A stretch of 53,576 nt of DNA from Rhizobium sp. Root1334. GTDB lineage: Bacteria; Pseudomonadota; Alphaproteobacteria; Rhizobiales; Rhizobiaceae. This document shows, piece by piece, positions 9,307 through 17,844 of the stretch. Position numbers and translations under genes: made by a program. Each line of letters begins with the position of its first letter. Position 1 is the stretch's first letter. Location: contig NZ_LMEY01000031.1 of NCBI RefSeq assembly GCF_001426665.1, positions 148,173-201,748 of the forward strand, in the 5' to 3' direction. The notes under the pieces are model-generated. The model was not told the origin of the DNA, did not search any database, and saw only the letters and a list, made by a program, of their open reading frames with translations.

Positions 9307-10383
9307 TTACTGCTTGGCGTAGAACTCTTTGAGCTGCTCTTCGGAGAGTTCCGATGGCCACCAGACATTCGCCGACAGGTCGTCGCGGTAGTATTTCTTG
9401 ACCTTTTCGAGGTCCCAGCCCGGCGGGTTGTAGTCGTAGTGCTTGTGCAGCGCCTTGCCCTCCAGAAGGGCGACCGCAGCGCGGATGCCGGCAGCGCCCT
9501 GGGCGGGGCTGTATTCCGACGAGATCGACTTGAAGCCATCGGCGATCCATTGGCCGAAGAAGCCGTTATTGCCTTCGCCCGAGATCGGCGGGATCGGCGC
9601 GCCGAACTGTTTGAAGACGTCGACGCAGGCGCGCGTCATATCCGCACCTGACGACCAGATGCCGGCGACATTGGGATCGTTGAGATAAAGCGTCTCGCAA
9701 ACCTTCTTGGCCTTGTCGTACTGCCAGTCGCCATGTTCCTCGGCGGCGATCTTGATCTCAGTGCCTTCGAGCGACTGCTTCAGGCCGTTGTAGCGGTTAG
9801 TATCTTCCGGATGACCGGCGAGGCCGCGCAGCACCCAGATATTACCCTTGCCGCCAAGCTCCTTGACGAGGAAGTCACCCATCACCTTGCCGAAATGCTC
9901 GGCGCCGCCCTGGATTTCCGTCGTATAGGCCTCGGATTCAATGCGGCCGGTGTGCAGCACGACCGGGATGCCCGCTGCAATAGCCTTCTCGATGCTGGCA
10001 TTGGCCGAAGTCGAGGTGACCGGCTGGACGATGATCGCATCGACCTTCTGGGCGATCAGGTCCTCGATATCGGCGACCTGTTTCTTCTGGTCGAAGCCGG
10101 CATCGAGCAACACGAACTTCGTGATGCGCTTGTCGCGGTCGGCGGCGGCCTGCGCCTCATGTGCCACCTGCACTGTCCAGGTGTTGGCATTGACGCCGAA
10201 ACTGCTCATGCCGATGATCCAGGGCGCGTCCTTCTTGTATTTGCCCTCTTCCACCGTCGGATTGTTGTCCGCACGGGTCGTGACACCGTCGAGCAGGGGC
10301 ACCTCCTGCGCAAAGCTGTTCGTTGCGAAGACCACGCCGGCCAAAAGAACCGACAGGCCGATTTTCCTGATGATGCTGCTCAT
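9307..10383 (-). CDS. Periplasmic sugar-binding protein of ABC importer
   Basis: A 358-residue solute-binding protein of the ribose/galactose-binding type (peripla_BP_4). The start MSSIIRKIGLSVLLAGVVFA is a classical Sec signal peptide with probable cleavage after NSFAQ, and a GGAGGAG ribosome site precedes the ATG at 10383. A longer frame to 10461 would bury this signal and is rejected. Family features include the tandem Rossmann-like lobes and the AQKVDAIIVQPVTSTSANAS region. First gene of the leftward operon (binding protein, ATPase, permease, permease, esterase). It starts about 180 bases from the operator candidate at 10548. Confidence 0.92.
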   Translation of the reverse strand: MSSIIRKIGLSVLLAGVVFATNSFAQEVPLLDGVTTRADNNPTVEEGKYKKDAPWIIGMSSFGVNANTWTVQVAHEAQAAADRDKRITKFVLLDAGFDQKKQVADIEDLIAQKVDAIIVQPVTSTSANASIEKAIAAGIPVVLHTGRIESEAYTTEIQGGAEHFGKVMGDFLVKELGGKGNIWVLRGLAGHPEDTNRYNGLKQSLEGTEIKIAAEEHGDWQYDKAKKVCETLYLNDPNVAGIWSSGADMTRACVDVFKQFGAPIPPISGEGNNGFFGQWIADGFKSISSEYSPAQGAAGIRAAVALLEGKALHKHYDYNPPGWDLEKVKKYYRDDLSANVWWPSELSEEQLKEFYAKQ

Positions 10384-10547
10384 ACTTCTCCTCCAAAGCA
10401 GGCGTCTAACGAGGGGGAAGGCCCGCCGAAAGGCATGCGGCATCGCCAGCCCGCGACACATGTCCGGTGCTCGTGCACAGCCTTTGAAACGACCCGAAAC
10501 TTTCCTCCGAGCGTCACAAAAGCACTGGCGCTTTCGCCTGTCAATAG

Positions 10548-10568
10548 TTATTCAGACTGAATGAATAA
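10548..10568. promoter_or_regulatory. Candidate ROK-repressor operator between divergent units
   Basis: A perfect inverted repeat TTATTCA, 7 bases, TGAATAA, overlapped by a second dyad ATTCAG-A-CTGAAT at 10550-10562. ROK repressors of the NagC/Mlc/XylR group bind A/T-rich dyads of TTATT-AATAA form. Its place between the binding protein operon and the esterase-ROK genes suggests that the ROK protein at 11343 controls both. Confidence 0.5.
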
Positions 10569-10647
10569 TAGGCCATCCTTGCAAATCGCCCTTGCGGATG
10601 CGAAGTCTGAACCCGAAAAGCGGGCACGCAGCCCGGTGGAGGAGACA

Positions 10648-11298
10648 GTGACGCGGACCGTTCTATGCTTTGGGGATTCCAACACGCACGGCCAAATTCC
10701 GGGCGGGGGACCGCTTGAGCGCTACGCCCGCGGGCAGCGCTGGGGCGGCGTGCTGGAAAGCCTGCTCGGCCCCGGCTGGCAGGTGATCGAAGAAGGTCTG
10801 AGCGGCCGCACGACCGTGCATGACGACCCGATTGAGGGCGTGCTGAAAAACGGCCGCACCTATCTGCGTCCCTGCCTGCAAAGCCACACGCCGCTTGACC
10901 TGATCATCATCATGCTCGGCACCAATGACCTGAAGCGGCGCTTCAACATGCCGCCCTCGGAGGTCGCCATGGGCATCGGCTGCCTCGTGCACGATATCCG
11001 TGAACTTTCGCCGGGACCGGCCGGCCACGACCCGGAAATCATGATCGTCGCCCCGCCGCCGATGCTCGACGACCTGCGCGAATGGGAATCGATCTTCTCC
11101 GGCGCGCAGGAGAAATCCCGCAAGCTGGGGCTGGAATTCGAGATCATGGCGGATTCGCTGGAGGCGCATTTCTTCGACGCCGGCACGGTCTGCCAATGCT
11201 CGCCGGCCGATGGTTTCCATATCGACGAGAAAGCGCATCGCCAGCTCGGAGAAGCGCTGGCACAGGAAGTTCTGGCGATCGGGTGGGCCGATGCATAA
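10648..11298 (+). CDS. SGNH/GDSL-family esterase, second copy
   Basis: A cytoplasmic SGNH hydrolase of 216 residues. It has CFGDSNTHG at the N-terminus (catalytic Ser), MLGTNDLK (oxyanion Asn) and SPADGFHID near the C-terminus (Asp and His). The chosen start is GTG at 10648 with an excellent GGTGGAGGAG ribosome site; this gives the length of the paralogue at 5127. An ATG at 10561 in the same frame would add 29 residues, but it would overlap the operator-like dyad and has no good ribosome site. It lies upstream of the ROK regulator on the same strand. Role inferred: deacylation of the sugar taken up by the ABC system. Confidence 0.83.
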   Translation: MTRTVLCFGDSNTHGQIPGGGPLERYARGQRWGGVLESLLGPGWQVIEEGLSGRTTVHDDPIEGVLKNGRTYLRPCLQSHTPLDLIIIMLGTNDLKRRFNMPPSEVAMGIGCLVHDIRELSPGPAGHDPEIMIVAPPPMLDDLREWESIFSGAQEKSRKLGLEFEIMADSLEAHFFDAGTVCQCSPADGFHIDEKAHRQLGEALAQEVLAIGWADA

Positions 11299-11342
11299 GC
11301 CCTGCCCCCTGATCATCGCCCTTTCCGGGAAGGAGCGCGCCC

Positions 11343-12425
11343 TTGCCTGATATGCGTTTCGCGCCGCCCAACCCGCTTCGCATCGCCGATCGTGCCAGCG
11401 GTCTCAATTCGCTGAGCGTGCGCAGCCACAATGAGCGCCTGGTCCTCTCGCTGCTCCTGCAGAGCGAGGCGACGACACGCCTCGAAATCGGCGAGAAGAC
11501 CGGCCTTTCGGCACAGACGATTTCCGTCATCGTGCGCTCGCTTGAACAGGAAGGCCTCGTCGTGCGCGGCGAGGCGCAAAAGGGCCGCGTCGGCCCACCC
11601 ACCACACCGCTGATGCTGAATTCCGAAGGCGCCTATTCCGTCGGCGTCAGTGTTGGCTACCGCAATACCCATATCGTCGTCGTCGACTTCGTCGGCAATG
11701 TTCAGCACCAGCGCGTGATGCCGCACAAGACGGCCGATACCTTCGATGCCCCGGAGGCGCTGGCGCTTGAAATCCACCAGGCCATCGCCGGCCTTTCCGA
11801 AAGCCGGCAGGGCCGCATCGCCGGTGTTGGCCTTGCCCTGCCGACCCCGCCGATACGCTCCGGCCCGGACCATGACGTGCTGCACCGCTATCTGGAGACC
11901 GAGCTTCGCCTTCCCGTCTTCGTACAGAACGACATCACGGCGGCGGCGGGTGGCGAGAGCCTGTTTGGCACGGCGCGGCAATTGCAGGACTTCCTGTTCT
12001 TCTATCTCGGCGCCCGCCTGCATGGCCGCCTCGTGCTCAACCACCAAATCTACAATGGAAATTCACCGCTGAGCTACGACGTCGGCGTATTGGCGCTGGA
12101 GCGTGCCTTGCCAGCCGGCGACCCGAGTGCAGCGAGGCTCTGGGAACAACATCCGGCGTGGCCGCCGATGGGATCGGCACTGGCCGATTGGCAGCAGGCC
12201 TGCGCAGAAAGCCTCATCAAATCGACGCAGGCGCTGTTGCAATTTATCGAGCTCAAAACCGTCCTGCTGTCGTCCTTCGTTCCGCCCGAGATCTGTACCG
12301 CGTTGTGCAAGCTCGTCCAGCAGGAGATTCCGTTCGTCAATGCGGTTGTCGGCCGAACGTCCGTCGCACCAAAGGCCGTCGGTGCGGCCAGCCTGCCGTT
12401 CAGTTCCCGATTCATGGTGAATTGA
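11343..12425 (+). CDS. ROK-family transcriptional repressor
   Basis: A 360-residue regulator with an N-terminal winged helix-turn-helix (about residues 25-85; SEATTRLEIGEKTGLSAQTI followed by SVIVRSLEQEGLV) and a ROK/ASKHA sugar-sensing domain behind it (about 95-340). The start is taken as TTG at 11343, with AAGGAG about 8 bases upstream; ATG at 11352 is the alternative. The ROK domain keeps the ALPTPPIR and VFVQNDITAAAGGE segments, the second of which carries the conserved Asn-Asp of the sugar site, but I do not see the Cys-rich zinc motif CxCGxxGC, so it is an atypical or zinc-less ROK protein. It probably represses the uptake operon in the absence of the sugar. Confidence 0.85.
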   Translation: MPDMRFAPPNPLRIADRASGLNSLSVRSHNERLVLSLLLQSEATTRLEIGEKTGLSAQTISVIVRSLEQEGLVVRGEAQKGRVGPPTTPLMLNSEGAYSVGVSVGYRNTHIVVVDFVGNVQHQRVMPHKTADTFDAPEALALEIHQAIAGLSESRQGRIAGVGLALPTPPIRSGPDHDVLHRYLETELRLPVFVQNDITAAAGGESLFGTARQLQDFLFFYLGARLHGRLVLNHQIYNGNSPLSYDVGVLALERALPAGDPSAARLWEQHPAWPPMGSALADWQQACAESLIKSTQALLQFIELKTVLLSSFVPPEICTALCKLVQQEIPFVNAVVGRTSVAPKAVGAASLPFSSRFMVN

Positions 12426-13389
12426 TTGTAAATTTAGCTCTCGAGTGGAATTGAACGATGCGCACATGCCTCGTGGCGGCAAGGTTGGAATGTCCGTATG
12501 TGCAAAGCTGGAATGTCACACTCCCCGGGCCTGAAAGATGCGTGGGAGTTTGCAGATGGGATTGATAGCGATAAGCGAGCGCGATCTGCAGCGGATCGAG
12601 TTTTTATCGAAAGTGATTGCCGACCGCATGAAGCTGGTGCCGGCGGCGCGTGCGCAGCAATCGCATCCTGATCTGGATGTCACGAAGGGAAATTGCTACG
12701 ATAACTGCATTTCCCGCAATCGGTGGCTTATACAATCCCACCCGCACGCGACGCTTCACTACACAAGCCCCACACAGTTCGAGAGACGGACCGTCTAATC
12801 TAATTTGCCTTTCCACTTTTCCAAAGCAAGTCCAGCCGGCACACCAAAGCCCGGGAGATCTTGATTGCTTTGGTTCGCTGGTGCGATCTGACTTTTGAGG
12901 ATGCCACCTTAGTAGTGATAGTGCGTTTTATTGGGATATCTCCTGGGAAACCGCACCGCCTGTCGACGTGTAAATAGGATCGATAATGGGTTGCGAATCC
13001 CCATCCTTTTCCCAATACGAGGGACAGAATGCGGTTAGCCCCTAAACTCCGGCTTCCCGTTCTTGTTTGGCAGCCTCATTTGCCTGGTCAGTGGAGTGAT
13101 GCCGGTCCGATCATCCGGATCTACCAACGGCTACCGGGTGTTTTATCTTCTCCTGATCGGCTTGAACAGCAATGCGGCCCCCTCCCCTTCTAACGCAGTC
13201 GGCCGCGCTGAATTTCCGCCATAAGAGCCCTCTGACGCGTTTTCTTTTGCGGATGCGGTTCCTCATCGTCGGCAGTTGTGTATCGAGTCTGATGGCCTTC
13301 CTTTTGCACCATAAAACATGCTTGCAAAGGATAGTTTTCTCACGCATTTATATGTGTACAAAAACCTCTGGAACACTTGAAAGAAACCG
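12426..13389. other. Gene-poor stretch with insertion-sequence debris
   Basis: About 960 bases between the ROK gene and the serine recombinase. At 12487-12523 a partial direct repeat (TTGGAATGTC and CTGGAATGTC) looks like the end region of an old insertion element. The transposase scrap at 12553-12798 is listed separately. From 12800 to 13389 I see only short frames without family resemblance. Confidence 0.6.
12553..12798 (+). pseudogene. Fused transposase remnants (ISNCY-like start, IS3-like end)
   Basis: One short open frame joins pieces of two transposase types. It begins MGLIAISERDLQRIEFLSKV, which resembles the N-terminus of ISNCY-family transposases of rhizobia. It then passes into KGNCYDN, the motif of IS3-family OrfB around a catalytic region, and ends with TLHYTSPTQFER, like the C-terminus of IS3 transposases. 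Internal parts of both are missing. Assignments come from remembered family motifs, so the exact elements cannot be named. Confidence 0.6.
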
Positions 13390-14322
13390 ATGGCGGCAAC
13401 CGCAAATCTTGGCCCCCCTCCCCCGCCGCAAAGGTTAATTGGATATGCCCGGCTTTCGCCGGACAATCAGTTCAATGACACGCAGATCGACGAGTTGCGA
13501 GCGGCCGGCTGCGACCGCATCTATCAAGAACAAGGATCCGGCGCTCCAGGCGCAAGGCCCGTGCTTGCGAAGCTTCTCAAAGATCTCGCTGACGGCGATG
13601 TCCTTCTCGTCGTTAGCTTGGACCGTCTCGCCCACTCGGTCAGCCATTTGCTTGGCGTGCTCGAAGATCTGGAGAATCGCAGAGTGTATTTCCGCTCGCT
13701 GCACGATCCCATCGACACGACGACCCCACACGGGGGGCTTTCCTTGCGGGTGCTCGCTGCTGTGGTCCGGCTCGAACGGACACTGATTGTGGAACGAACC
13801 CAGTCCGGCATGAAAATTGCCAAGGCCCAAGGCAGGCTCGCGGGCAACCCCGGACTTCGCGAACGCCGCCCGGAGGCAATCCAGGCCGTTTCGGTCGCGC
13901 GCCGGCGGGCCTACCTCGATGAACTGATTTCGTCGGCACAGACATGGTTGCCGACCGTGCGGCAACTGCGTCCACGGCACAGTTGGGACGATGTCGTCGG
14001 CATTCTCAATCGTCGGGGCCAAGACTGGACAGTCGAGCGCTTGCGGCGCGCGGTCCACCGCATGGTAGACGAAAACCTTGCAGAGGCTGAGTTGCTGAGC
14101 CGGTCGCCGCGTCGGCCCCCTGAACATGATCTGATGCGGTTGGTTGCCGGCATCGCGATTGCCGATCCCAGTCGGTCGCTGCGTGATATTGGGGCTGAAT
14201 TGGATCGGATGCAGGAGAGGCCGCCGCGTGGCGGCCGCAAATGGCAAGCATCTACCGTCAGGGCATTGCTGGACGAAGCCCGCCGCTTCGGTCTCATTCG
14301 CGATCGGGGGCCCGGCCCATAA
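13390..14322 (+). CDS. Serine recombinase (resolvase/invertase family) with long C-terminal extension
   Basis: A 310-residue site-specific recombinase. The catalytic domain (about 15-150) carries IGYARLSPDNQ with Arg21 and nucleophile Ser23, the LVVSLDRLAHS segment (usually DRLARS) with the catalytic arginine, and the ERTQSGMKIAKAQGR helix E region. About 150 residues follow, longer than the short helix-turn-helix of Tn3-type resolvases; they contain HSWDDVVGILNRRG, typical of HTH/recombinase tails. The G+C-rich, undamaged frame contrasts with the debris around it. Sitting about 2 kb from repC, it could resolve replicon multimers, or it could be left from a mobile element. No recombination site was identified. 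Confidence 0.8.
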   Translation: MAATANLGPPPPPQRLIGYARLSPDNQFNDTQIDELRAAGCDRIYQEQGSGAPGARPVLAKLLKDLADGDVLLVVSLDRLAHSVSHLLGVLEDLENRRVYFRSLHDPIDTTTPHGGLSLRVLAAVVRLERTLIVERTQSGMKIAKAQGRLAGNPGLRERRPEAIQAVSVARRRAYLDELISSAQTWLPTVRQLRPRHSWDDVVGILNRRGQDWTVERLRRAVHRMVDENLAEAELLSRSPRRPPEHDLMRLVAGIAIADPSRSLRDIGAELDRMQERPPRGGRKWQASTVRALLDEARRFGLIRDRGPGP

Positions 14323-16381
14323 GACGATCACCCCCGGTCTCGCGAACGTCTCCTTGTGACGAAAATCCTCCTTCACGTCGGCCTTGTCATGATCAGCTCG
14401 ATCAACGGACGGCTTGCCATGCACGGAAAAAAATGCGCTTCACAACAGCCGGTCCGCTCCTGCGAAGTTCGGCGAGCGGCCAAACGGTAAGCCAAAGTGC
14501 GGTTCGCACAATGAACAGTTTTCCGTCCGGCGCCAGTTTCGTCCCGTGGCGAGGGCGGCAAACGCCCCTTCTCTGCTCTCCGGCATTAACGTCCGCACCG
14601 CAATTGCGGTGCTGAAAATCAGGTCCAATTGATCTGGGTCCCGATCGTCTTGATCGCGTCGAATCCCCTTTCCGAGGAGCGCGTCACTTCCGAAATGGAA
14701 GATCGTTACGACGACCGCCGGCTGTTTCTGTTCGTCATTCATGAAGAATCAATATCTGGTGAACGAGCACAACCGAGGCCTCGATACTGCAATACCTAAC
14801 ACTGTCCCTGAAGTCCGGCAGACAGGACAGCTACCGTCTCCTTGCCCGTAATGTTCAGGCACAACCAGTCGAATAGCATGCGTACCAATCGGATCGCGTC
14901 CAACGCCTATCCTGTGCGATCATCCGGCTGATCGCAGCCGACCGGCACTCGCTGATGACGGCGCTCAGGCCATTTTACTGAAGAACCATGACCCGGCTCG
15001 CACCTGTAAAGATAACCTGCATTTCGACTAAATGAGCGAAGCCGCCAATCGCAGTACTCTGCTTTAAGTCGCCATGCAGCAGGCGCCTGCCTGTCACCCA
15101 GCTCGGCAGGCCACAACATGTGGCGAAGACAAAAATGGCTGATCAACGCAGTTGACGATACGAGTTCAACTGGCTCGAGCGAGGGTAGTGAAGCGGCCGG
15201 AACCTCCCCTTCCGCGCTTTCCGGGCTGCGATACAGCGCAATCTTCATCAAGCTCTGTCCTCCACCAGCTCTCGACGCGTTGCTGCATCTCGCAACACGA
15301 TCTCGCTTTCCAACAGGCCCGAGCAATGCATTCTGGCGGTATGGTTTTCGATGCTTCCCAGATTATCATGCCGTCGATCGCCTGTCCTGCAGACTGCCGT
15401 ACCACAACCAGATTCTGGTCGCTGAGCCAATATTTGTGCTCCTTCAGGAGCTAGTCAGTCAAACTAGCGAACGAACGCAGCGGCAACATCGCAAAGTGTA
15501 TCGTAGCTGACCGCGGTCACTTGGTTGCCCAAAGATGATGACCGAGTGGAAGGAATTGTCAGTTTGGTTCGAACAGCCACCGCTAAATCTTACTGAATTA
15601 TCGCCCCTTCATTCTCTTGTGCTCACTCGCCCTTATGGATCGGAGTTACCACGATTTCTGTTCATCTGTTGACCAGCGACGGACGTTAGCGAACCTCATG
15701 CTAGGAACAACGTTGCTGCAGCACTTTCGCGCCAACCCAACCGTTTGGGTCTCTCGACCTGACCGCCTTGAGGATGTCTCTCTGAGTTCTACCCCGATAG
15801 AAATCCAGCCCCCGACCTCAGGATCTCGTTGAGGGCTCTACGGAGATTGCGCCCCACTGGCTTCCGCCGTCTCCTTCGCGAACACCTTGTCGATCAGCAT
15901 GCCACGGCATTTATTGGCTGTCAGCTGGCTCGTGGAACTCCCTAGCTCATCCACATGCTGAAGATGAGCAAACACCATGCCGTGCGTTGCGATACAGGTG
16001 CCAAAGCGGGTGGAATTTCTGGCAGATGTATCCAGTCCACTGTCATGGTGGTCGTTCGAGAGAATTTTGCGACGATACGATGAAAGTGCGCACAAGCCGA
16101 TCTTACCTAGGTCTCGATACAAGCGCCACGTCGGTTCTGGCGTAGGCGTTGTCTGTCTGAATTGGATCAGTACCTTTTTTATGACCAAGCTTCTCACAGC
16201 GTTTTGGTACCTCTTGGTCAAGACGGTGCGAGACTAAGAACAAAGCAACCGCTGAAACTGCTAAACAACTCTGTCACGCTCGTAACCACGACTGCCAATA
16301 TGGAGCGATGTTTGTGCCTGTTCGTCATGTTAAAGGGTTAGATAGCCTGCGCGAAGGCAAGCGTGATTACCCCCGGAACAA
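14323..16381. other. About 2 kb without a recognisable gene
   Basis: Between the recombinase and the region downstream of repC, only short frames on both strands are open. None has a recognisable motif, and the composition is lower in G+C than the neighbours. The longest is about 140 codons, on the minus strand near 14907-15326. The stretch is best read as decayed sequence. It may hide remnants too degraded to see by eye. Confidence 0.6.
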
Positions 16382-16403
16382 AACCCTGACAGCTGTCAGG
16401 GTT
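16382..16403. promoter_or_regulatory. Perfect 22-bp palindrome downstream of repC, candidate parS
   Basis: The core is CTGACAGCTGTCAG, flanked on both sides to make a perfect 22-bp inverted repeat (AACC to GGTT ends). The inner ten bases fit the core NNCNGCNGNN of RepB-binding partition sites of repABC plasmids, although the outer GTT/AAC of the usual consensus is replaced. A second copy of the 14-bp core lies at 17829, and a half site (CTGACAG) follows at about 16411. Confidence 0.65.
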
Positions 16404-16433
16404 TTGGCACCTGACAGAAACTCATTGGACCAA

Positions 16434-17648
16434 CTATCCCACCCTGCAATTGCTCTCTCCATTAACCCGTAACCGCGCCATAAGCGCTGGACCGAGTGAA
16501 AATTCTCGACGTCTTGCCCGCGAGGTGAGATCGCGAAGGTATCCGCCAGCCGAATTTATATGGGCGGCTCGCTCAAGAATGCAGGCCAAAGCTACCGCGG
16601 CGTTTTCCGGCCCCATCACCTCGCAGGCATCTTGATAGGCGGACGGATCAACTCTGAGCATGGAGCGGACAACAACCGCCGCCGCCATCAAGTCACGCCA
16701 GCTGTCGATGCCGCCCCCGGGACCGTAAAGGGCTATCTCAGGGCAAGCTCTCAAAACAAACCCCAACGAGAATGCAGGAATGTTCCGATTCTGCGACCGG
16801 ATGGGCTCATTCGGTTTTTCTTCAGATCTTTTTCCTAAGCGAGGTTCAGATTCATTATGAGATTCTGTATTTGAATTCTGTATGTGGCGCTCATTCTGAG
16901 CATCACAGGTGCTTATAATGTGGTCTTTTCGTTGCATTTCCAGCAAGTTAAGTACTTCGTGCTGGAGCAGGCTCATCTCGGCCAAAATTGACGTCACGTC
17001 GCTGAGTGTTGGAGAACGCGGAATTATGGCAACCAAGTCGATGTAGGCGCCTTCAATTGTCTGCCAGTTGCCGGGTGCACCTTCCTCGATTGCGGCTGTG
17101 ATAAGCTTCCGGACATCCCGTCGACAAATTGTCAGGCTCTCCTTGGCTCGGCGAAAGGCAGCGCGATTGGCTGCCACTTGCTGCGCAAGGCCTGCCAATT
17201 CTTCAGCGCGGAGAAGGAGAGGTGAAATATCGAAGCCAAATGCGGCTTCGATATCGCCCGCTCGATCCTTTCTGGCGAAGCGCTTGCCATTGGCACTATC
17301 CTTCCGCACGATCAGACCCGCCTCCACGAGAGCGGCGAGATGCCTTCGAAGAGTTGCGCCGGCAATGCCATGGGCCCTGACGGTCAGTTGAACGTTCGAC
17401 GGGAAGACAACGAGTTTGGCATCCTGGCGGAGTTCCTTGTCCGGATAGAAGCTTAACAGCGCGTCAAGCACTGCCAGGCTGCGATCCTGTAGACCAAGCA
17501 ATTCCCTGGCTTCGGAGATGTCCCGAAAGATTTTCCATTTATCAGCCGACTTACCCGGCTTGATCTCGGTCAGGGCGACTTGACTCCTAACCAAGGCAAG
17601 CGACATCGGCCGCCGCCCAAAGGGCGTCGTCACACGACTAATCTGCAT
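16434..17648 (-). CDS. repC: Replication initiator RepC
   Basis: The initiator of repABC replicons, 404 residues, normal for the family. The start MQISRVTTPFGRRPMSLALV matches the RepC N-terminus and has an AAGGTGAAGG ribosome site; a GTG three codons upstream (17657) would overlap that site. The N-terminal winged-helix domain contains the conserved HGIAGATLRRHLAALVEAGL segment (about 95-120). The middle part (about 245-300, DNA 16780-16940) is polar and its DNA is A/T-rich. In characterised repABC plasmids the origin lies inside repC at such a region, so oriV is probably here. It is the third gene of repABC, separated from repB by the antisense RNA region. Confidence 0.93.
   Translation of the reverse strand: MQISRVTTPFGRRPMSLALVRSQVALTEIKPGKSADKWKIFRDISEARELLGLQDRSLAVLDALLSFYPDKELRQDAKLVVFPSNVQLTVRAHGIAGATLRRHLAALVEAGLIVRKDSANGKRFARKDRAGDIEAAFGFDISPLLLRAEELAGLAQQVAANRAAFRRAKESLTICRRDVRKLITAAIEEGAPGNWQTIEGAYIDLVAIIPRSPTLSDVTSILAEMSLLQHEVLNLLEMQRKDHIISTCDAQNERHIQNSNTESHNESEPRLGKRSEEKPNEPIRSQNRNIPAFSLGFVLRACPEIALYGPGGGIDSWRDLMAAAVVVRSMLRVDPSAYQDACEVMGPENAAVALACILERAAHINSAGGYLRDLTSRARRREFSLGPALMARLRVNGESNCRVG
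16780..16940. other. A/T-rich segment inside repC, probable oriV
   Basis: The part of repC coding for the Asn/Ser/Glu-rich linker is much richer in A/T than the rest of the gene. Published repABC plasmids have their origin of replication within repC at an A/T-rich region. The position is inferred from this alone. Confidence 0.45.
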
Positions 17649-17707
17649 TTCCTTCACCTTTTATTCGGCAAAAGAAGTCCGCTCACCAAAAAACGGTGCC
17701 AAAACTC

Positions 17708-17736
17708 TTGACTGCGATTCGAGGAAATGCGATTCT
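17708..17736 (+). promoter_or_regulatory. Promoter of the antisense ctRNA
   Basis: TTGACT at 17708-17713 and GATTCT at 17731-17736 are separated by exactly 17 bases and point against repABC, just upstream of the terminator hairpin at 17758-17793. This matches the known promoter placement for the repABC counter-transcript. Confidence 0.65.
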
Positions 17737-17742
17737 CTAGTT

Positions 17743-17794
17743 GTCACACAGAGAGAGAGGCTTCCAAGACGGCAACGTTTAGGGGGCCTTTTTC
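17743..17794 (+). ncRNA. Counter-transcribed RNA (incompatibility RNA) of repABC
   Basis: A short RNA of about 50 bases encoded in the repB-repC gap, antisense to the repC leader. The predicted start follows the promoter at 17708-17736. The 3' end is an intrinsic terminator: AGGCTTCC at 17758-17765 pairs with GGGGGCCT at 17782-17789 (two G-U pairs), followed by T residues to 17793. In repABC plasmids this RNA binds the repABC mRNA, changes its folding and lowers RepC synthesis, so setting copy number and incompatibility. The exact 5' end is inferred. Confidence 0.75.
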
Positions 17795-17828
17795 TTTTGC
17801 AGCGTTTCCTTTCTTTAACTCCGAAATC

Positions 17829-17842
17829 CTGACAGCTGTCAG
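17829..17842. promoter_or_regulatory. Palindrome CTGACAGCTGTCAG after repB, candidate parS
   Basis: A second copy of the perfect 14-bp palindrome seen at 16382-16403 lies 2 bases beyond the repB stop, in the repB-repC gap. The two copies flank repC. The core fits the CNGCNG centre of RepB partition sites. Confidence 0.65.
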
Positions 17843-17844
17843 AG

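Noticed and set aside
13435..14424. 329-codon frame opposite the serine recombinase
   Set aside because: Antisense shadow; the recombinase has catalytic motifs in the other strand.
14907..15326. 139-codon minus-strand frame in the gene desert
   Set aside because: No recognisable motif, no ribosome site and irregular composition.
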